A stretch of DNA of 64,000 nt from Catellatospora tritici. GTDB lineage: Bacteria > Actinomycetota > Actinomycetes > Mycobacteriales > Micromonosporaceae. The notes beneath the pieces were generated by a model. It was not told the origin of the DNA. It saw only the letters and a list, made by a program, of their open reading frames with translations, and did no database searches. The position numbers and the translations under genes were made by a program. The stretch's first letter is position 1, and every line of letters starts with the position of its first letter. The stretch is from positions 124,001 to 188,000 of the forward strand of contig NZ_JAHRCY010000011.1 of NCBI RefSeq assembly GCF_019083965.1, read 5' to 3'. Below, in pieces: positions 57,172 to 64,000 of the stretch.

Positions 57172-60100
57172 ATGACCTGCCCCGTCTGCGGGACCGTGCC
57201 GGTGCCGGCGGCCCGCTTCTGCCACCACTGCGGCGCGGCCCTGCCCGCGGCGGCGACCCTGCCCGCCACCGAGCGGCGGGTCGTCACCGTGCTCTTCGGC
57301 GACCTCTCCGACTTCACCTCGTGGTCGGAGGAACTGGACCCGGAGCGGGTCGGCGCGGTCACCGACCGCGTGCTGTCGGCGCTGGCCGGGGCGGTCAAGA
57401 CGTTCGGCGGGCATGTGGACAAGCTGACCGGGGACGGCATCATGGCCGTCTTCGGCGCGCCGGTGGCGCATGAGGACGACGCCGAGCGGGCGGTGCGGGC
57501 CGCGCTGTCGATGCAGCGCGCGGTGCGCCGGGTGCTCGACGACGAGCGCGGCGGCAGCGCCCCGACCGGGCTGCGGCTCGGTATCAACACCGGACCGGTG
57601 GTGGCGGGTGTGCAGGCCGGGCTGGAGTACACGGTCATCGGCGACACCGTGAACACCGCCGCGCGGCTGGCCGACGCGGCCGCCGTCGGCGCTGTGTACG
57701 CGGGTGCGCGGACCGTCGCGGCGACCCAGTCCGTGGCGGGCTGGCGCACCCTGCGGCCGCTGCGGCTGAAGGGCAAGCGGGAGCCGGTCGAGACGTACGA
57801 GCTGCTGGGGCTGCACGACGCCCGGGGCAGCCGGGCCGGGCTGGGCGAGGAGGGACCGTTCGTCGGCCGCGAGGCCGAACTCGGCCGAGTCGCCGGACGT
57901 CTGGCCGAGGTCGTCGACCGCGACGAGCCCCGGGTGCTGGTATTCACCGCCGAGGCGGGCATCGGCAAGTCCCGGTTCGCCAGCGAGGTCGAGCGCTTCG
58001 CCAACGGGTACGAGGTGAGCGCGGGCCGCTTCGCCAGCCGTACCCAGGCGCGGGTGCTGTCGGTCCGCTGTGCCGCGTACGGCGAGCGCCGCCGCCTGGC
58101 GCCGCTGGCCGACCTGGTCCGCCTGGCCGTCGGCCTGCCCGCCGACCCGAACACCGCCGTCACCCGGCAGGTGGCCGAGGAGCGGCTGCGCCGCCTGACC
58201 ACCCGGCTCACCCAGCGCAGCGAGCCCGGCCGCCCGGTCAACGTGGACGTCGACGCGCTGCTGGCGCTGCTCGGCTACGCCGACCCGACCGAGCTGGCCC
58301 AGTGGCACGGCGTGTCCGGGGACGACCCCGAGCAGCCCGGCCGGGAGACGGCCGTGCTCGCCGTCGCCGTGGCCCGGCTGCTCGACGCGCTGGCCACCGA
58401 GTCCCCGCTGGTCGTGATCGTGGACGACCTGCACGACGGCACCCCGGAGACCCTGGACGCGCTCGGCTTCGCGCTGGAGGAGCTGACCGGCCCGGCACTG
58501 GTGATCCTGCTGGGCCGCCCGGAGCTGGTGCGCCGGGCAGGGCAGCTGACCCGGGTCGCCGACGCCGAGGCGACGGCGCTGCCGCCGCTGCGCGGCGCGG
58601 ACGCGGCCCGGTTGCTCACCGCGTACCTCAAGGGCGGGCGGTTGCCGCAGGCCGACGAGGACCGACTGCTCACCACCGCCCAGGGCAACCCGTTCTACCT
58701 GGCCGAACTGGTCACCCTGCTGATGGAGCGCGGGGCGCTGACCAAGGCCGGGGCGCAGCGTGGCCTGCCCGCCGCGCCGAACGCACCCGGTTGGCGGCTC
58801 ACGCCCGGCTCACTGGACGCGACCCTGCTGTCCCGGGACCTGGCCGCGGTGCTCGCCGCGCGTATCGACGCGCTGCCCACCGAGGCCCGCGCGGTGCTGC
58901 GCGACGCCGCCGTCGTCGGCGACTCGGTGCCCGCCGGGGCGCTGGAGGCGCTACGCGAGCGCCGGTCCAGCCGCGACGGCCGCCCGGCCGCCGTGGTCGC
59001 GGTCGAGTTGGAACGCGCCGTCGACGAGTTGCTGCAGCGCCGGATGCTGCGCCGGGTGCGGGGCGCGTTCGCCTTCGCCACCCCGCTGCTGCGCGAGGCC
59101 GCGTACGCCGGGGTCGGCAAGGCCGATCTCGCCGACCGACACGCGTTCCTGGCCCGCTGGGCCGCGCCCGGCCAGACCCAGGTCACCGTCTCGTCCGGAC
59201 GAACCGTGCCCGCGCTGACCGGGGTCACCGACGACGTGCGCGACTCGTTCGTGGCCGAGCACGCCGAGCGGGCCACTCGGCTGGCCGACGCGGTGCGGCT
59301 GCGCCCCGACGTGCCCGCCCGGCAGGTCGCGCCGCTGGGCGTGGCGGCACTGGGCCGGGCCGCGCGTCGGGCCGGGCAGGCGGGCGAACCCGCCGAGGCG
59401 GTGGCGTACGGCGAGCGCGCCGCGCGCCTGGCCCCCGGTGCCCTGCCCCTGCCCGACCGGCTGGTCCACGCCCGTTCGCTGCTGCAGTACGGCCGCATCG
59501 CCGAGGCGCTGCACGACGCCGAGAAGCTGATCGCCGACGCCGCCGAGGACCCCCGCGTGCGCGCGGGGGCGCTGCTGCTGGCCGGGCGGGGGCAGGTGGC
59601 GCAGGGCGATCCAGACCACGCATACCGGTCGTGGTCGGAGGCGTTGAAGACGGCCACCGACTCGGAGCTGCCCGGCGAGCGGGCCGAGGCGATGCGGCGG
59701 ATGGGCATGGCCGACTTCCTCAGCGGACGGCTGGGCGACGCGTCGAGCCGGTTCGCCGGGGCGTACCAGATCGCGGTCAGCGCGGGCGACCGCAAGTCGC
59801 AGGCCTGGTCGCTGCAGAACCTGGCCTGGGTGACCACCACCCGGGGCGACTTCGCCGGGGCCGACGCGGCCCTGGCCCGCGCGGCGCGGCTGTTCGCCGA
59901 GACCCGCGACCCGGTGGGCCGGGCCTGGCTGCGCGGCACCACCGCGTTCGCCCGGCTGCTCGCGGGGCGGCTGACCGAGGCGCAGCGGCTGGCGCATGTG
60001 TTCCTGCCGTTCGGCGAGCGGGTCGGCGAGGCCTGGGCGGTCGGCACGTTGCGCGCCGTGGCCGCGTTCGCCGCCGCCGAACTGGGCGAACTCGGCGAGG

Positions 60101-60816
60101 CCGACCGGGAGGCGCGCCGCGCCTACCGCGACTTCGCCGCCGCCAAGGACGTCTGGGGGCGCGGGTTCGCGCTGGTGGCGCGCGGTGTCGTCGCGCGTGG
60201 ACTGGGCGAGTACGGCCACGCCGAGGACCTGCTCGCCGAGGCGCTGGAAGAGGGTGAGAAGGTCGGGCACCCGCTGCTGGTCGGCATGGCCGGGACGGTA
60301 CGCGGCTTCGTGGCGCTGGACCGGGGCGACTGCGCGGCCGCCGAGACCGACGCCCGCTCGGTGCTGACCATGGTCTCGCCGTACGGCGTGCTCGATCCGG
60401 CCCGGGTCGGCCCGCGCGCGCTGCTGGCCGCCGCCCGGCTGGGGGCCGGGGACGCGCCGATGGCGCTGCGGCTGCTCGCTCCGATCGCGGCCGCCCCGCA
60501 CGGACCGTCCATGCTCTACTCCCGCCGCCAGGGCATCGCCCTCTACAGCGAGGCGCTGTTGGCCGACGGGCAGGTCGAGGCGGCGCTGACCGCGGCCGAG
60601 CTGGCCCAGTCGCTGCCCGCCGTCGACGTGCGCAGCCGGGTGCGCTCGGCGGTGGCGTACGCGAAGGTGCTGTCCGCGGCGGGCCGCGACGCCGAAGCCA
60701 TCGAAGCCGCTGCCCAGGCGCGTACGTTGGCGGAGGGCACACAGCAGGCGAGCGAGCGCAGCGTTGCGTTGGCGACATGGGGTGCCGTGAGTGAAGGCCG
60801 AAGCGCTACCGTCTAG
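57172..60816 (+). CDS. Zinc-ribbon class III adenylate cyclase fused to an ATPase/TPR regulator
   Basis: A 1214-aa soluble protein. Residues 1-25 hold a zinc ribbon (C3, C6, C17, C20). Residues 36-215 are a class III nucleotide cyclase: metal Asp D44 in FGDLSDFT and D88 in LTGDGIMAVFGAP, purine-specifying K84, and the transition-state N and R in GDTVNTAARL. Then comes an AAA/NB-type ATPase with Walker A EAGIGKSRF and Walker B VVIVDDLHD, and about 600 residues of TPR-like helices (e.g. LPLPDRLVHARSLLQYGRIAEAL...) to the end. This is the guanylate/adenylate cyclase-MalT-like plan common in actinobacteria. It probably makes cAMP on binding an inducer. ATG 57172 lies 7 bp after the MBL stop. Confidence 0.9.
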   Translation: MTCPVCGTVPVPAARFCHHCGAALPAAATLPATERRVVTVLFGDLSDFTSWSEELDPERVGAVTDRVLSALAGAVKTFGGHVDKLTGDGIMAVFGAPVAHEDDAERAVRAALSMQRAVRRVLDDERGGSAPTGLRLGINTGPVVAGVQAGLEYTVIGDTVNTAARLADAAAVGAVYAGARTVAATQSVAGWRTLRPLRLKGKREPVETYELLGLHDARGSRAGLGEEGPFVGREAELGRVAGRLAEVVDRDEPRVLVFTAEAGIGKSRFASEVERFANGYEVSAGRFASRTQARVLSVRCAAYGERRRLAPLADLVRLAVGLPADPNTAVTRQVAEERLRRLTTRLTQRSEPGRPVNVDVDALLALLGYADPTELAQWHGVSGDDPEQPGRETAVLAVAVARLLDALATESPLVVIVDDLHDGTPETLDALGFALEELTGPALVILLGRPELVRRAGQLTRVADAEATALPPLRGADAARLLTAYLKGGRLPQADEDRLLTTAQGNPFYLAELVTLLMERGALTKAGAQRGLPAAPNAPGWRLTPGSLDATLLSRDLAAVLAARIDALPTEARAVLRDAAVVGDSVPAGALEALRERRSSRDGRPAAVVAVELERAVDELLQRRMLRRVRGAFAFATPLLREAAYAGVGKADLADRHAFLARWAAPGQTQVTVSSGRTVPALTGVTDDVRDSFVAEHAERATRLADAVRLRPDVPARQVAPLGVAALGRAARRAGQAGEPAEAVAYGERAARLAPGALPLPDRLVHARSLLQYGRIAEALHDAEKLIADAAEDPRVRAGALLLAGRGQVAQGDPDHAYRSWSEALKTATDSELPGERAEAMRRMGMADFLSGRLGDASSRFAGAYQIAVSAGDRKSQAWSLQNLAWVTTTRGDFAGADAALARAARLFAETRDPVGRAWLRGTTAFARLLAGRLTEAQRLAHVFLPFGERVGEAWAVGTLRAVAAFAAAELGELGEADREARRAYRDFAAAKDVWGRGFALVARGVVARGLGEYGHAEDLLAEALEEGEKVGHPLLVGMAGTVRGFVALDRGDCAAAETDARSVLTMVSPYGVLDPARVGPRALLAAARLGAGDAPMALRLLAPIAAAPHGPSMLYSRRQGIALYSEALLADGQVEAALTAAELAQSLPAVDVRSRVRSAVAYAKVLSAAGRDAEAIEAAAQARTLAEGTQQASERSVALATWGAVSEGRSATV

Positions 60817-60819
60817 CGC

Positions 60820-61758
60820 GTGACTGACACCCCGCCAGCCGGGCCCAAGATTCCCGGACTCACCGATCTGTCGCTGCTCGCCGTCGGCGGCTACGCGACG
60901 ATCTTCCGTGCGGTGCAGGGATCGGTGGGCCGCGAGGTGGCGGTCAAGATCGAGAACCGGACCATCGACTCGGACCGGGACCGGTCAAGGTTCCTGCGCG
61001 AGGCGCGGGCGGCGGGCAAGATGTCCGGGCACCCGCACGTGGCGGACCTGTTCGACGCCGGGGTGACCGAGGACAACCACCCATACCTGATCATGGAGTT
61101 GTACTCGGGGTCGTACCAGGACCGGATGCCGCTGCGCCCGCACGAGGTGCGCGACATCGGCGTGAAGATCGCCGACGCGCTGGCCGACGCGCACGAACGC
61201 GGTGTGGTGCACCGCGACGTCAAGCCCGCCAACATCCTGATCAGCGACTTCGGCGAGCCCGCGCTGGCCGACTTCGGCCTGGCCATCCTGGCCGAGCTGC
61301 GCGACCCCGACATCACCCTCGACGTGATGACCCCCGCGTACGCCCCGCCGGAGGCGTTCCGCCGCGCCGAGCCCGCTCCGCCCGGCGACGTCTACGCCCT
61401 CTGCGCCACCCTGTACGCCCTGCTGCGCGGCACCCCGCCCCGCTGGGAGCCGGACAGCCCGCCCGGCCTGCTCACCCTCATCGAGATGTTCGCGCTCCCG
61501 GTCCCCGACCTGCCCGACGTGCCGCCCGCCCTGTGCGAGGTGCTGCGCCAGGGCATGGACAACGACCCGGCCAACCGCCCCACCGCCCGCGCCCTCGAGG
61601 AACTCCTCGCCGCCGTCGACCTCGACGGCACCGACAGGTCAGCCGCACCCCGCAACGCCAATTCCGCCGCCGCCGACCAGCCCACGGTCCACGTCCCCCA
61701 GCAGCCCCAACGCCGCAGCGGCCTGGGCGCCTTCCTGGACAACCTCTTCGGTAGGTAG
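60820..61758 (+). CDS. Soluble serine/threonine protein kinase
   Basis: A 312-aa kinase from GTG 60820, 3 bp after the cyclase stop. Motifs: ATP lysine K43 in VAVKIE, VVHRDVKPANIL catalytic loop, ADFGLA metal site, PAYAPPEAF in the APE position, and GDVYALCATLYALL. The Gly-loop AVGGYATIF is short, yet complete. There is no TM helix or sensor domain. The C-terminal 60 residues are low complexity with a final GLGAFLDNLFGR amphipathic tail. Close linkage to the cyclase suggests joint signalling. Substrates are unknown. Confidence 0.93.
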   Translation: MTDTPPAGPKIPGLTDLSLLAVGGYATIFRAVQGSVGREVAVKIENRTIDSDRDRSRFLREARAAGKMSGHPHVADLFDAGVTEDNHPYLIMELYSGSYQDRMPLRPHEVRDIGVKIADALADAHERGVVHRDVKPANILISDFGEPALADFGLAILAELRDPDITLDVMTPAYAPPEAFRRAEPAPPGDVYALCATLYALLRGTPPRWEPDSPPGLLTLIEMFALPVPDLPDVPPALCEVLRQGMDNDPANRPTARALEELLAAVDLDGTDRSAAPRNANSAAADQPTVHVPQQPQRRSGLGAFLDNLFGR

Positions 61759-61802
61759 GCCCCCGCCCGTCCCCCGATCGGGTCCCACGGCCGCTGAGAT
61801 CA

Positions 61803-61866
61803 CCGCAGTTTCGGGGAAACTGCGGCTATCGAGCTGCGGATTTGTGCACTTTCCCCGAAACTGCAC
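61803..61866. repeat. Paired GTTTC/GAAAC hairpins upstream of the carboxyltransferase gene
   Basis: Hairpin 1 (61803-61825) is a perfect 10-bp stem CCGCAGTTTC-ggg-GAAACTGCGG. Hairpin 2 (61844-61866) is the inverted version, with GTGCA and TTTC arms around CCC and one C-C mismatch. The arrangement mirrors 42813-42875 and suggests a REP/BIME-like family. It may also terminate the kinase gene. Confidence 0.8.
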
Positions 61867-61940
61867 CCTCGCCGCCTCCGTGTCGGCAGCGTCGAATTAC
61901 TCGTTGCTCTGGTGTCACCAAGCCGGAGAGCAGGTTCACC

Positions 61941-63197
61941 ATGGCGACGCTCGACACCGCGCTGGACCCCCGCGCGCCCGCCTTCCTCGACAACCGGAGC
62001 ACCGCCCAGGCCGCGCTGCGAGTGCTGGAGCAGGCGCACGGCCAGGCCCGCGACGGCGGCGGGGAGAAAGAGGTAACCCGCCACCACGCGCGCGGCAAAC
62101 TATTGCCCCGGGAGCGGCTGGAACTGCTCGTGGACAGCGACACGGCCCTGTTGGAGCTGGCCGCGACGGCAGGCCGGGCCAGCGACGAGCCCGCCGGTGC
62201 GGGTCTGGTGACGGCCGTGGGCGTCATCGACGGCGTCGAATGCATGCTGGTCGCCAGCGATCCGACGGTACGCGACGGCGGCCCGGCCCAGACCGGTCGG
62301 CGCAAGCTGGCCCGCGCCGTCGAACTGGCTGGACGGCAGCTGCTGCCGCTGGTGCTGCTGCTGGAGGCGACGCCCGACGCGGGCCGCCCGGCCGCGCCCG
62401 ACCCGGGCCTGGCGCAGCTGAGCCGCCTGGCCACGCCGGTGCTGTGTGCCGTGTTCGGGCCGCTGGACGCCTGGCTGGCGCCGCTGCCGGACCTGTCCGA
62501 TCACGCGATCGTGGTGCGCGGACGGGCCGAGGCGGTGCGGGTGGACCTGGTCGCCGAGGACGACCGCGATGCCCTGCGGCTGCTGCGGCAGAGCGTACGG
62601 CGGTTGGTGACGTACCGGCCGGGGATTCCGGTCGCCGAGGGGGTGCCGCCCCGGTACGAGGCGGAGGAGCTGCTAGCCGTGGCCAGCGCCGACCCGGGCC
62701 GCCCGGCCGACGCGCGTGAGGTGCTGGCGCGGGTGCTCGACGGCTCCGACTTCGACGAGTTCCGCCCGCAGCAGGGGCCGGGACTGCTGGCTGGGTTCGG
62801 CGCGGTGCACGGGCACCGGGTTGCGGTGCTGGCCGGGACCGACACCGTGATCGACACCGGGTCGGCGGCCAAGGGTGCCGAGCTGGCCCGGCTGGCCGCG
62901 GCCGCCCGGATGCCGGTGCTGGTGCTGGCCAACCCGCCCGTGCCGGGACCGGACGACCACTCGGCGCTGCTGCTGCGCGAGCTGGGCCGGGCCGAGCGGA
63001 TCACCGTGGTGCTCGGCGCGGAGCCGGGCGCGTGGGCGGTGGCCGGGCCGGGCTTCCGGTTCACCTGGCCGGTGGGCGACCTGTCGTCCGACCCGTACGA
63101 CGGAGTGATCGATCCCCGCGACACCCGGACCGTGCTCGGCATCTGCCTGTCGGTGGTCGCCCGGTCCGCCCCCGCCGACCGAGAGGTGACGCCATGA
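61941..63197 (+). CDS. Shortened acyl-CoA carboxylase carboxyltransferase (beta) subunit
   Basis: A 418-aa protein from ATG 61941 with GGAGAG upstream; usual beta subunits have about 530 residues. The N-terminus (MATLDTALDPRAPAFLDNRSTAQAALRVLEQAHG, GGEKEVTRHHARGKLLPRERLELLVD) and the end (GVIDPRDTRTVLGICLSVV) clearly belong to the methylcrotonyl/propionyl-CoA carboxyltransferase family (LiuB/AccD). The oxyanion-hole segments, normally S-C-T-A-G-G-A-Y in the N-half and F-G-x-G-x-Y/AYDVMG in the C-half, are missing; FGPLDAWLAPLP and GAEPGAWAVAG stand in their places. It overlaps the biotin carboxylase by 4 bp. It may have changed substrate or lost activity. Confidence 0.8.
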   Translation: MATLDTALDPRAPAFLDNRSTAQAALRVLEQAHGQARDGGGEKEVTRHHARGKLLPRERLELLVDSDTALLELAATAGRASDEPAGAGLVTAVGVIDGVECMLVASDPTVRDGGPAQTGRRKLARAVELAGRQLLPLVLLLEATPDAGRPAAPDPGLAQLSRLATPVLCAVFGPLDAWLAPLPDLSDHAIVVRGRAEAVRVDLVAEDDRDALRLLRQSVRRLVTYRPGIPVAEGVPPRYEAEELLAVASADPGRPADAREVLARVLDGSDFDEFRPQQGPGLLAGFGAVHGHRVAVLAGTDTVIDTGSAAKGAELARLAAAARMPVLVLANPPVPGPDDHSALLLRELGRAERITVVLGAEPGAWAVAGPGFRFTWPVGDLSSDPYDGVIDPRDTRTVLGICLSVVARSAPADREVTP

Positions 63198-64000
63198 TCC
63201 GTCGACTGCTGGTGGCCAACCGGGGCGAGGTGGCCCGGCGCATCTTCGCGACCTGTCGCGCGGTCGGCGTCGAGACGGTGGCGGTCTACTCCTCGGCCGA
63301 CGCCGACGCGCCGTATGTGGCCGAGGCCGACTACGCGGTGCAGCTGCCCGGGTCGGCGCCGAGCGCGACGTACCTGCGCGGCGACCTGATCGTCGCGGCG
63401 GCCCGCAAGACCGGCGCGGACGCGATCCACCCGGGCTACGGCTTCCTGGCCGAGAACGCCGACTTCGCGGCGATGGTCACCGACTCCGGGCTGACCTGGG
63501 TCGGCCCGCCCGCGAAGATCATCTCAGTGATGGCCTCGAAGATCGACGCGAAGCTGCTGCTGGCCGAGGCCGAGGTGCCGGTGCTGCCGAGCTGGACCGA
63601 CCCGACCGCCGTCGACGAGTTTCCGGTGCTGGTCAAGGCCGCGATCGGCGGCGGTGGTCGGGGCATGCGCATCGTGCGCGACGCCGACTCGCTCGGCGAA
63701 GCCGTCTCCTCGGCCCGCCGCGAGGCGTTCGGCGCCTTCGGCGACTCGACCGTCTTCTGTGAACGGTACGTCGAGCAGGCCCGGCACATCGAGGTGCAGA
63801 TCGCCGCCGACGAGCACGGCAACACCATCACCCTGGGCGAGCGCGAGTGCTCCATCCAGCGGCGACACCAGAAGATCATCGAAGAGGCGCCGTCCCCGGC
63901 CGTCTCACCCGAGCTGCGCGAGAACCTGTGCGCGGCCGCCGTCGCGGTCGCCGAAGCCATCGGGTACGTCGGCATCGGCACCGTCGAGTTCCTGCTCAGC
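63194..64000 (+). CDS. Biotin carboxylase subunit of an acyl-CoA carboxylase (partial)
   Basis: 269 codons are visible before the window ends. ATG 63194 overlaps the carboxyltransferase stop (ATGA). The BC N-domain MIRRLLVANRGEVARRIFATCRAVGVETVAVYS leads to HPGYGFLAENADFA and the ATP-grasp part: MASKIDAKLLLAEAEVPVLP, VLVKAAIGGGGRGMRIV (Gly loop), FCERYVEQARHIEVQI, and GERECSIQRRHQKIIEEAPSPAV with the catalytic residues. In this family a biotin carboxyl carrier domain usually follows in the same chain. The neighbours suggest branched-chain acyl-CoA degradation (leucine route), as in LiuD. Confidence 0.93.
   Translation, partial: MIRRLLVANRGEVARRIFATCRAVGVETVAVYSSADADAPYVAEADYAVQLPGSAPSATYLRGDLIVAAARKTGADAIHPGYGFLAENADFAAMVTDSGLTWVGPPAKIISVMASKIDAKLLLAEAEVPVLPSWTDPTAVDEFPVLVKAAIGGGGRGMRIVRDADSLGEAVSSARREAFGAFGDSTVFCERYVEQARHIEVQIAADEHGNTITLGERECSIQRRHQKIIEEAPSPAVSPELRENLCAAAVAVAEAIGYVGIGTVEFLLS

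Overview
The window is chromosomal DNA of a high-GC actinobacterium. Frequent GTG starts, short ATGA/GTGA gene overlaps, a WhiB-family regulator, and the order PonA2-like PBP / WhiB4-WblA / two Get3-ArsA ATPases / DUF4177 / RidA / MBL-fold hydrolase (the Rv3677c-Rv3682 block of Mycobacterium, SCO3577-3580 in Streptomyces) all point there. A dispersed AAGGAAGGG...CTTCTTATCGCTTT hairpin and the DUF6230/DUF6114 pair make Micromonosporaceae my best guess. The family assignment is inference, not something the sequence proves.

Layout. 1-7100: three tandem secreted proteins built of carboxypeptidase-regulatory-like beta repeats, each with a shared upstream block and two with strong terminators. 7180-7700: tRNA-Ser(GCT), tRNA-Arg(ACG), a truncated GNAT remnant and a small GntR regulator. 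8.4-10.6 kb: DUF6230/DUF6114 envelope pair. 10.7-12.7 kb: deoD, tRNA-Ser(CGA), a small secreted protein and a 58-aa CxxCxGxG protein. 12.8-14.05 kb: a coupled pair, heme-oxygenase-like diiron oxidase plus LuxI/FeeM-like acyltransferase. 14.26-15.9 kb: frameshifted tyrosine-recombinase remnant, tRNA-Ser(GGA), SRP RNA, ybaB and recR. 16.3-22.3 kb: complete oligopeptide ABC importer. 22.6-26.1 kb: two-domain cell-wall hydrolase and dnaX. 26.2-31.3 kb: two secreted wall/membrane-anchored proteins, an orphan peptide-binding lipoprotein and an HNH nuclease lipoprotein. 31.4-38.7 kb: MFS exporter, leuA, two tandemly duplicated MFS permeases and a divergent ArsR-type regulator. 38.6-42.7 kb: Uma2 nuclease-like protein, lipoprotein, lysC (with internal beta-subunit start) and asd. 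42.9-47.3 kb: GAF-GAF-GGDEF protein, a small membrane protein, a TIR-TPR protein and tRNA-Pro(CGG). 47.4-57.2 kb: metallophosphoesterase, YqeY-like protein and the PonA2/WhiB4 block. 57.2-61.8 kb: zinc-ribbon adenylate cyclase/ATPase and a soluble Ser/Thr kinase. 61.9-64.0 kb: a shortened acyl-CoA carboxyltransferase and a biotin carboxylase cut by the window end.

Most genes are core metabolism and envelope functions. lysC-asd feeds aspartate-family amino acids and leuA leucine. The Opp operon imports peptides. PBP, WblA, the Get3-like ATPases and the hydrolases serve the envelope. Accessory material lies next to the tRNAs (truncated GNAT with small GntR, and the integrase remnant) and in the TIR-TPR locus. 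The least familiar assemblies are the diiron oxidase/acyltransferase pair, the TIR-TPR/membrane-protein locus, and the carboxyltransferase that has lost its usual oxyanion-hole glycines. Several intergenic hairpin families (GTTTC-GGG-GAAAC and AAGGAAGGG types) recur across the window.
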